Assembly: GCF_016863615.1 (NCBI RefSeq) | Contig: NZ_BOPF01000065.1 | Location: 1-37,516 of the forward strand | Length of the DNA: 37,516 nucleotides | Direction: 5' to 3' | Origin: Virgisporangium aliadipatigenens | GTDB lineage: Bacteria > Actinomycetota > Actinomycetes > Mycobacteriales > Micromonosporaceae | In this document: positions 31,572-37,516 of the stretch, one piece after another | Layout of the letters: the number at the start of each line of letters is the position of its first letter | Numbering within the stretch: position 1 is the stretch's first letter | Position numbers and translations under genes: made by a program | Notes under the pieces: model-generated | The model's database searches: none | What the model was told of the DNA's origin: nothing | The model's input: the letters and a program-made list of their open reading frames with translations, nothing else

Positions 31572-34229
31572 GTGCCCCCATGGACCTTTGTAGGACGAGA
31601 GTCCGAATTACACCGGTTGACCACCACGGTCGCCGGTGAGACCGACCGGGGCGTGCTGTTCGGGGGCGGCGCCGGAGTCGGCAAGAGCAGGCTGCTGCGC
31701 GAGGGTGTGGCCCGGCTCGATCCGGAACGCCACTGGGTGGTCACCGCGAACGCCACCGCCGCGACGACGGGCTTTCCGCTCGGGGCGTTCGCGACGGCGC
31801 TGCCGGCCGAGTCACCGCCGCGGGTCACCGGTGCGGGGCTGCTGCGCTGGGCCGCGGACGTGCTGTACCGGCAGGCCGGAAGCCGTTCGCTGGTGCTGGC
31901 GGTCGATGACGCGCACCTGCTGGACCCGCTGTCGGCGGCGCTCGTGCACCAGCTCGCACGCGCGGGGCCGGCGACCCTCATCGGGACGTTGCGGACCGGC
32001 GTCGACGTTCCCGAGGCGGTTCGGGCGCTGTGGGTGGACGACCTGGTGACCCGGATCGAGCTCGACCCGTTGACCGGCGCCGACACCGAACGACTCCTCC
32101 GCGCCGCCTGCGACGGACCCGTCGACACCGCCTCGGCGGCCCGCCTGTGGGAACTCTCCCTGGGCAACGCCCACCTGCTCCGGGAGCTGATCCAGGCGGC
32201 CCGCGACGGCTCCGCACTCGTGCGCCGCTACGGCATCTGGCACTGGACCGGCGCGCTGCCGCTGTCCCCCACGCTCGCCGACGCGGTCGACCACCGCATG
32301 GGCCGGATCACCGCTCCCGTGCGCGAGGTCCTCGAACTGGTCGCGTTCGCCGCACCGGTCGGACTGTCCCTGCTGGTGAAGGCCACCGACGGCGCCGCCG
32401 TGGAGCTGGCGGAGGAACGCGGCCTGATCCGGGTCGGCCCCGACGACCGGCGCACCGTCGTCACGCTGGCTCATCCGCTGTTCGGCGCGGTGGTGCGCCA
32501 GCGCTGCCCGCTGACCCGGGTGCGGCGGCTGCTCGCCGACCTGGCGCACCTGATCGAGTCGACCGGTGCGCGGCGGCACGACGACCTGCTGCGGGTCGCG
32601 CTGTGGCGGCTGGACAGCGACACCGCCCGCGATCCGGGGCAGCTGCTGCGGGCCTGCCGGCAGGCGTTCGGCCGGTTCGAGATCGCGCAGGCGACGCGGC
32701 TGGGACGGGCGGCGGTCGCGGCCGGGGGTGGGTTCGACGCGGCGGAGCTGCTGGCGGCGCTGCTCGCGCTCGACGACCGGGCCGCCGAGGCGGTGCGGGT
32801 GCTCGACGCCGTCGCCGACGAGCTGACCGGCGACCGGCAGCGCACGCGCTGGCGCTGCGCCCGGGCGGCCGCGGCGTTCTGGGGGCTGGGCGACGCCCGG
32901 GCGGTCGAGCTGCTCTCGACGACCTCCGCGCGGCGTTCCACCGTCGCGGCGGGCGACCCGACCGACGGCGGGGAGCCGTTCGAGCCGGTCTCGCCGCGCA
33001 ATCTCGCACCGGTGAAGGCGGTCGAGGCGTCGATGCGGCTGCATCTCGGCGAGCCGGCGCAGGCCGGACGGCTGGCGCGGGAGGTGTTGGCCGATTCGGC
33101 CGCCGGGCCGGAGCACCGGGCCGTGGCGACCGCGACGCTGGCGCACATGGAGGCCGCCTCGGGCGATCCGGCGTCCGCGCGGGCGCGGTTGGACGCGCTG
33201 GGCCAGGGGTGCCTGACCGCGCCGCACGTCCGCCTCGCCGTCGAGGCCGCGCGCGGTGCCGCGCTGGTGATCGACGGCAGCCCGGGCGCCGTGGACGACT
33301 TTCTCTCCGCCGGCTTCGCGCGGGTCGCCCGGGAGCGCGACTTCCGGCTCGGGGGCGGCCTGCTGACCGTTCTCCAGGCGCAGGCGGCCCGGCTCCGCGG
33401 TGACCTCGCCGTCGCGTCGAGGCTCGCCTCCCAGGCCGCGGGGGAACTGTCGGACGGGCACGGGTTCGCCGTTCTGGCCCATGCCGAGCGGGCGCACGCG
33501 GCGGCGCTGATGGGCGACGCCGACCTCGCCACCGAGGCGATGGCCGACTGCGACCGGCTGCGCCGGGACACCGCGCGGCTGCTGCACCCCTGGGTCGAGC
33601 AGGCGCGCGCCTGGACGCACGTGGCCGCCGGCAACCGGCGGGAGGCGCTGGCCACGCTCGACCGGCTGGCGGCCCGGATGCGCGCGGACGGGCTGGCCGG
33701 GCACGAGACGACCGTCCTGCTCGACCTGGCGCGGCTCGGCTCCCCGGCACCCGAACGCGCCCGGCGGCTCGCCGCCACCGTCACCGCCACGGCGGCGCCG
33801 GCCGTGTTCCGCTACGTGGCGGCCGTGGCCGCCGGCGACGGGGCGGCGCTGCGCGGGGCGGCGGAGGCGTTCGCCGCGCTGGGGCTGCACCTGTACGCGG
33901 CCGAGGCGGCGGCCGGCGCGGTGACGGTGCTGCGGCGGCTGCGCGCCAAGGAGGCGCCCGAGGCGGCGCTGCGGCTGGCCGGTTCGTTGGCCCGCTGCCC
34001 GGACGCCCGCACGCCGGCGCTGGAGATCGAGCATCCCACGCTCACCCATCGGGAACGCCAGATCGCCCGGCTGGCCGCGGCCGGCGTGGCGAGCAAGGCG
34101 ATCGCCGAGCAGCTGTACCTGTCGGCGCGCACGGTCGACAACCATCTGATGCGGGTGTACGCGAAGCTGGGCGTCGACGGCCGTCACCGCCTGGCGGCGG
34201 CGTTACGCGCACTGCCCCCCGAGGAGTAA
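31572..34229 (+). CDS. large ATP-binding LuxR-type transcriptional regulator (LAL family)
   Basis: 885 aa. An N-terminal AAA/STAND ATPase domain has Walker A GGGAGVGKS (31-39) and Walker B LVLAVDDAHLL (107-117); a VGRESEL motif at 7-13 precedes it. The long helical middle (about 300-800, Ala/Leu/Arg-rich) resembles TPR-like sensor repeats. The C-terminal LuxR/FixJ HTH (about 818-880) reads LTHRERQIARLAAAG, SKAIAEQLYLSARTVDNHLMRVYAKLG. LAL regulators bind ATP and a ligand, then activate target genes, often in secondary metabolism or sugar use; the signal here is unknown. The GTG at 31572 lies behind a leaderless-type -10 box. pncB starts 44 bp downstream on the same strand. Confidence 0.92.
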   Translation: MPPWTFVGRESELHRLTTTVAGETDRGVLFGGGAGVGKSRLLREGVARLDPERHWVVTANATAATTGFPLGAFATALPAESPPRVTGAGLLRWAADVLYRQAGSRSLVLAVDDAHLLDPLSAALVHQLARAGPATLIGTLRTGVDVPEAVRALWVDDLVTRIELDPLTGADTERLLRAACDGPVDTASAARLWELSLGNAHLLRELIQAARDGSALVRRYGIWHWTGALPLSPTLADAVDHRMGRITAPVREVLELVAFAAPVGLSLLVKATDGAAVELAEERGLIRVGPDDRRTVVTLAHPLFGAVVRQRCPLTRVRRLLADLAHLIESTGARRHDDLLRVALWRLDSDTARDPGQLLRACRQAFGRFEIAQATRLGRAAVAAGGGFDAAELLAALLALDDRAAEAVRVLDAVADELTGDRQRTRWRCARAAAAFWGLGDARAVELLSTTSARRSTVAAGDPTDGGEPFEPVSPRNLAPVKAVEASMRLHLGEPAQAGRLAREVLADSAAGPEHRAVATATLAHMEAASGDPASARARLDALGQGCLTAPHVRLAVEAARGAALVIDGSPGAVDDFLSAGFARVARERDFRLGGGLLTVLQAQAARLRGDLAVASRLASQAAGELSDGHGFAVLAHAERAHAAALMGDADLATEAMADCDRLRRDTARLLHPWVEQARAWTHVAAGNRREALATLDRLAARMRADGLAGHETTVLLDLARLGSPAPERARRLAATVTATAAPAVFRYVAAVAAGDGAALRGAAEAFAALGLHLYAAEAAAGAVTVLRRLRAKEAPEAALRLAGSLARCPDARTPALEIEHPTLTHRERQIARLAAAGVASKAIAEQLYLSARTVDNHLMRVYAKLGVDGRHRLAAALRALPPEE

Positions 34230-34260
34230 GAGCCGCCCTGCCGGTGGCAATTCGGGGATC

Positions 34261-34266
34261 TACGCT
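34261..34266 (+). promoter_or_regulatory. putative -10 box of a leaderless promoter for pncB
   Basis: TACGCT ends 7 nt before the GTG at 34274. No ribosome binding site is seen. Confidence 0.45.
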
Positions 34267-34273
34267 CGGATCC

Positions 34274-35569
34274 GTGACGACGCAGACCTCGGTGGCACTG
34301 TGCACCGACCACTACGAGTTGACCATGCTCTCGGCCGCCCTGCGCGACGGCTCCGCCGACCGGCGGTGCGTGTTCGAGGTGTTCGCGCGGCGGCTGCCGA
34401 CCGGCCGCCGGTACGGGGTGGTCGCGGGCACCGCACGGATCATCGACGCGGTGGCCGACTTCCGGTTCCCCGCCGACGATCTCGCCTTCCTGCGGGAGAA
34501 CGGCGTGGTCAACGACGAGACGGCGCAGTGGCTCGCGGACTACCGGTTCAGCGGCGACATCGACGGCTACGCCGAGGGTGAGCTGTTCTTCCCGGGGTCG
34601 CCGATCCTCACGGTCAGCGGGACGTTCGCCGAGTGCGTGGTGCTGGAGACGTTCATCCTGAGCGTGCTGAACCACGACTGCGCGATCGCGGCCGGCGCGG
34701 CCCGGATGGTGACGGCGGCCCGGGGCCGGCGGTTGATCGAGATGGGCTCGCGGCGCACGCACGAGGAGGCGGCGGTGGCGGCCGCGCGCTCGGCGTACCT
34801 GGCCGGCTTCTCCTCGACCTCCAACCTGGCGGCCGGCCGGCGCTACGGCATCCCCACGGCCGGCACGGCCGCCCACGCCTTCACGCTGCTGCACGACGAC
34901 GAGCCGGCGGCGTTCGCCGCGCAGGTGGCGGTGCTCGGCAAGGGCACGACGCTGCTGGTGGACACCTACGACATCAGCGCCGGCATCCGGCACGCGGTCG
35001 AGGTGGCCGGCCCGGCGCTGGGCGCGATCAGGATCGACTCCGGCGACCTGTCCGTGCTCGCCGGCCAGTCGCGGGAACTGCTCGACTCGCTCGGCGCCAC
35101 CGAAACGAAGATCATCGTCTCGGGCGACCTGGACGAGTACGCGATCGCCGCCCTCGCGGCCGAACCGGTGGACGCCTACGGCGCCGGCACGGCCGTGGTG
35201 GTCGGCTCCGGCGCGCCGACGGCGGGGCTGGTGTACAAGCTGGTCGAGGTGGCGGGCCGGCCGGTGGTGAAGCGTTCGGAGAACAAGGCGACGGTCGGCG
35301 GGCGCAAGACGGCGGTGCGGCGGCACAAGCCCACCGGGACGGCCGTGGAGGAGGTCATCGGCGCCGGGTGCGTTCCCGAGGCGAAGCCGGGCGACCGGGC
35401 GTTGCAGATCCCCATGGTGCGCGGCGGGGCGGTGGTCGAGGGGCTGCCCACGCTTGCGGACGCGCGTGCGCTGCTGCGGCAGAATCTGATCTCTATCCCG
35501 TGGGAGGGCCTGAAGTTGTCGGCGGGCGACCCGGCCGTCCCGGTGACCACGATTGCTGGGGAGTGCTGA
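34274..35569 (+). CDS. pncB: nicotinate phosphoribosyltransferase
   Basis: 431 aa. Converts nicotinate and PRPP to nicotinate mononucleotide in NAD salvage. Typical parts are LCTDHYELTMLSAALRDG at the start, the FEVFARRLP segment, the active-site region EMGSRRTHEEAAVAAARSAYLAGFSSTSN and IRIDSGDL. The GTG at 34274 has a leaderless-type -10 box and matches the start of family members; the ATG at 34244 would lack support. It is followed 1 bp later by pncA, so the two enzymes for nicotinamide recycling are made together. In M. tuberculosis the pncB1 gene Rv1330c lies next to clpS, here separated by two other genes. Confidence 0.95.
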   Translation: MTTQTSVALCTDHYELTMLSAALRDGSADRRCVFEVFARRLPTGRRYGVVAGTARIIDAVADFRFPADDLAFLRENGVVNDETAQWLADYRFSGDIDGYAEGELFFPGSPILTVSGTFAECVVLETFILSVLNHDCAIAAGAARMVTAARGRRLIEMGSRRTHEEAAVAAARSAYLAGFSSTSNLAAGRRYGIPTAGTAAHAFTLLHDDEPAAFAAQVAVLGKGTTLLVDTYDISAGIRHAVEVAGPALGAIRIDSGDLSVLAGQSRELLDSLGATETKIIVSGDLDEYAIAALAAEPVDAYGAGTAVVVGSGAPTAGLVYKLVEVAGRPVVKRSENKATVGGRKTAVRRHKPTGTAVEEVIGAGCVPEAKPGDRALQIPMVRGGAVVEGLPTLADARALLRQNLISIPWEGLKLSAGDPAVPVTTIAGEC

Positions 35570-35570
35570 G

Positions 35571-36140
35571 ATGGCGCGTGCGCTGATCCTGGTCGACGTG
35601 CAGAACGACTTCTGCGAGGGCGGTTCCCTCCCGGTCAACGGCGGGGCGCAGGTGGCCGCGGCCCTGTCCGAACTGCTGGCCGGCGACGGCCCGTGGGACC
35701 ACGTGGTGGCGACGAAGGACTACCACGTCGACCCCGGCGCCCACTTCTCCGCATCGCCCGACTTCGTCGACTCGTGGCCGACCCACTGCGTGGTGGGCAC
35801 GGCGGGTTCGGACTTCCACCCGGCCCTGGCGACGGAGCGCGTGGAGGCGGTGTTTCACAAGGGCGCGCACGCGGCGGCGTACTCCGGCTTCGAGGGGCAG
35901 GCCGACGGCACGGGTCTCGCGGAGTGGCTGCGGCAGCGCGACGTGACCGCGGTCGACGTCGTGGGCATCGCCACGGACCACTGCGTGCGCGCCACCGCGC
36001 TGGACGCCGCGCGGGAGGGGTTCGACACGACGGTGCTGCTCGACCACACGGCCGGCGTCGCGGCGCCGACGGTCGAGACCGCGCTGACGCAGCTGCGCGA
36101 GGCCGGGGTGCGCCTGGAGGGTCAGCCCATCGTGCGCTGA
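35571..36140 (+). CDS. pncA: nicotinamidase (isochorismatase-like hydrolase)
   Basis: 189 aa. Hydrolyses nicotinamide to nicotinate and ammonia, feeding the PncB reaction. The catalytic triad is Asp9 (LVDVQNDF), Lys97 (FHKG) and Cys138 (ATDHCVRATALDA). Metal ligands Asp50, His52, His58 and His72 match the mycobacterial PncA set. The ATG at 35571 has GGGGAG about 8 nt upstream, within the pncB end. Enzymes of this family also activate pyrazinamide in mycobacteria. Complete; followed by a strong hairpin terminator. Confidence 0.94.
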   Translation: MARALILVDVQNDFCEGGSLPVNGGAQVAAALSELLAGDGPWDHVVATKDYHVDPGAHFSASPDFVDSWPTHCVVGTAGSDFHPALATERVEAVFHKGAHAAAYSGFEGQADGTGLAEWLRQRDVTAVDVVGIATDHCVRATALDAAREGFDTTVLLDHTAGVAAPTVETALTQLREAGVRLEGQPIVR

Positions 36141-36165
36141 GCGCAAGGTCCGTCCGGTGAATCAG

Positions 36166-36203
36166 CGATCCCGCAGGTGTGCCTCACTGCACCTGCGGGA
36201 TCG
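36166..36203. terminator. perfect 14-bp hairpin between pncA and the STAS gene
   Basis: CGATCCCGCAGGTG (36166-36179) and its exact complement (36190-36203) flank a 10-nt loop. It lies between two convergent genes and probably terminates transcription from both sides. No T-run follows. Confidence 0.75.
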
Positions 36204-36238
36204 ACGCCGGAGAAAGCCGAGCTGTCTGGAGGGGTGTC

Positions 36239-36628
36239 CTACGCGGGCTGGACGAGTGCGTCCGTGGTGCCGCGTTGGACGGGGGTGCGCCGGGCGGCTA
36301 CCACGCCGGCAGGGGCGGGGACGCCGAGCACCTCGGACACCCCGAGCACCGCGAAAAGGCGGGCGATGAACGGATTGACGTGGCGAAGCGTCATCTGCAC
36401 GCCACAGTCGGAACAGATCCGGCGGGCCACGACGAGCGTGCCGACGCCGGTCGAATCCAGGAAGGAGACCTGGGCCAGATCAACGACGAGAAGTCCGGCC
36501 TGGCCGCTGCTGAGCAGCTGCGAGACGGCTTCGCGGAACTGCTGCGCGGTGGCGTAGTCCACCTCGCCGCGCAAGGCGAGAACAAAGGTGCGTTCGCCTT
36601 GCGTGCCTGTCTGAATCGACAAACTCAC
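36239..36628 (-). CDS. STAS domain anti-sigma factor antagonist
   Basis: 129 aa. The STAS fold starts LSIQTGTQGERTFVLALRGEVDYATA; the phosphorylation site is Ser59 in SFLDSTGVGTLV. Such proteins (SpoIIAA/RsbV/BldG type) bind and are phosphorylated by an anti-sigma kinase, thereby controlling a sigma factor. No partner kinase or sigma gene lies in this window. The GTG at 36628 has AGGAGCGACGCA just upstream. The C-terminal 20 residues or so (ARRTPVQRGTTDALVQPA) are extra. A single-gene unit, convergent with pncA. Confidence 0.9.
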   Translation of the reverse strand: MSLSIQTGTQGERTFVLALRGEVDYATAQQFREAVSQLLSSGQAGLLVVDLAQVSFLDSTGVGTLVVARRICSDCGVQMTLRHVNPFIARLFAVLGVSEVLGVPAPAGVVAARRTPVQRGTTDALVQPA

Positions 36629-36766
36629 TGCGTCGCTCCTGAGGAAACGTTCACCGGGGGCGGTGACGCCGAGAAGTCAGAGTATCGGACCGGATGGGCT
36701 ACCGCTACCCCCAAGTTGGACTGAGAGTAGTTACGCCGATAGCCATGTGTCACCTTCCGGAAACAG

Positions 36767-36797
36767 AAATGCCGCCCTCGTAACGAAGGCGGCATTT
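36767..36797 (-). terminator. rho-independent terminator after ctaD
   Basis: AAATGCCGCC pairs with GGCGGCATTT (10 bp), followed inward by one C-A mismatch, three more pairs (TCG/CGA) and a TAA loop. Read on the minus strand it lies 20 bp beyond the ctaD stop and ends in a T-rich ATTTCTGTTTCC-like stretch. The gap 36629-36816 holds no gene I can support. Confidence 0.8.
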
Positions 36798-36816
36798 ATG
36801 TCCGTGCGGGCTGTAA

Positions 36817-37516
36817 CTAACCCGCGCTACTGGGAGTGTTCTCCTCGTAACGGGCCCCGCCGTCCGACTCACTTGACAGCGGCTTGGCGCCACCCTCCGG
36901 CGGGTTCTGCAGCGAGTGCCCCGGGGCGTGCTCGGGGAACTTCGCGTCAAACGCCGGCCGCTCCGAACGGATCCGCGGCATGCGGTCGAAGTTGCGCAGC
37001 GGCGGCGGGCACGAGGTGGCCCACTCCAGCGACATGCCGTGGCCCCACGGGTCGTCGACCTCGACCACGCGACCGGCCTTGTACGACTTGTAGACGTTCC
37101 AGATGAACGGGAGCGTCGAGGCGCCGAGGATGAACGCGCCCACGGTCGAGATCATGTTGAACGTGGTGAAGCCGTCGGCCACCTGGTAATCGGCGTACCG
37201 GCGCGGGAAGCCGATGTTGCCGAGCCAGTGCTGGATCAGGAACGTCGTGTGGAACCCGATCATCGTGAGCCAGAAGTGAATCTTGGCGAGCCGCTCGTCG
37301 AGCATCCGGCCGGTGAACTTCGGGAACCAGAAGTACACGCCGCTGAAGACGGCGAACACGATGGTGCCGAAGAGCACGTAGTGGAAGTGCGCCACGACGA
37401 AGTAGCTGTCGGAGACGTGGAAGTCGATCGGCGGGCTGGCGAGCAGCACGCCCGACAGGCCACCGAAGAGGAACGTCACCAGGAAGCCGATCGCGAAGAG
37501 CATCGGCGACTCGAAC
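36817..37516 (-). CDS. ctaD: cytochrome c oxidase subunit I, C-terminal part (5' end beyond the window)
   Basis: The visible 232 or so residues are the C-terminal part; the reading frame continues past the window edge (FESP before the first internal Met). Transmembrane segments include [20 protein letters not shown] and [12 protein letters not shown], the latter with the paired histidines that ligate heme a3 and heme a. [31 protein letters not shown] follows. The aa3-type oxidase subunit I of aerobic actinobacteria, in the inner membrane, ends with a 60-residue hydrophilic tail rich in Pro, Glu and Ser. Terminated by the hairpin at 36767-36797. Confidence 0.95.
   Translation of the reverse strand, partial: FESPMLFAIGFLVTFLFGGLSGVLLASPPIDFHVSDSYFVVAHFHYVLFGTIVFAVFSGVYFWFPKFTGRMLDERLAKIHFWLTMIGFHTTFLIQHWLGNIGFPRRYADYQVADGFTTFNMISTVGAFILGASTLPFIWNVYKSYKAGRVVEVDDPWGHGMSLEWATSCPPPLRNFDRMPRIRSERPAFDAKFPEHAPGHSLQNPPEGGAKPLSSESDGGARYEENTPSSAG

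Noticed and set aside
30040-34229. Secondary metabolite gene cluster around the LAL regulator
   Set aside because: No polyketide, peptide synthetase, terpene or RiPP enzyme genes lie nearby; neighbours are housekeeping genes.

Overview
This is GC-rich chromosomal DNA of a filamentous actinomycete. Synteny supports this: the genes from pncB through clpS, a DUF2017 gene, mec, cysO, cysM, murI, an Rv1339-like hydrolase, rph and rdgB follow the Mycobacterium tuberculosis Rv1330c-Rv1341 block with insertions. The polysaccharide synthase, the lectin-tailed HTH protein and the short intergenic repeats suggest Micromonosporaceae, but the family is an inference. I see no IS element, prophage, CRISPR array or rRNA.

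Layout. (1) 67-3396: operon of a circularly permuted ATP-grasp protein, an alpha-E protein and a transglutaminase, ending in a long hairpin that includes the stop codon. (2) 3540-3612: a tRNA gene with a UAG (Leu) anticodon but no long variable arm. (3) 3681-5836: a secreted NlpC/P60-type hydrolase divergent from a membrane-spanning HTH/beta-trefoil protein. (4) 6109-10060: a Pro/Gly-rich membrane protein and a fused polysaccharide deacetylase/GT2 synthase, followed by a perfect 20-bp inverted repeat. (5) 10241-12605: an MFS exporter and a MOSC protein with overlapping 3' ends. (6) 12727-19523: a complete histidine utilization operon, hutU, an M20 amidohydrolase, hutF, hutI and hutH. The M20 enzyme occupies the place of the formylglutamate deformylase. 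(7) 19516-21442 (minus): rph, rdgB and an unknown gene. (8) 21489-24875 (minus): an accessory block with a toxin/antitoxin pair, a 64-residue protein and two GT4 glycosyltransferases, splitting rph-rdgB from murI. (9) 24961-30005: the Rv1339-like metallo-hydrolase, murI, a small membrane protein, the CysM/CysO/Mec cysteine pathway, DUF2017 and clpS. (10) 30040-34229: a degenerate dynamin-like protein divergent from a large LuxR-type ATPase regulator. (11) 34274-36140: pncB-pncA NAD salvage. (12) 36239-end (minus): a STAS anti-anti-sigma protein and the 3' part of ctaD, each bordered by a hairpin terminator.

Points that stand out are: the unusual tRNA; eight genes with a TAnnnT box 6-7 nt before the start codon and no ribosome binding site, indicating leaderless transcription; a 20-bp palindrome covering both the -10 box and the start codon of the toxin gene; a CysO carrier with 13 residues beyond its Gly-Gly, next to the protease Mec; in-frame GTCCA-N3-TGGAC palindromes that force rare codons; and a dynamin-like protein without a P-loop.
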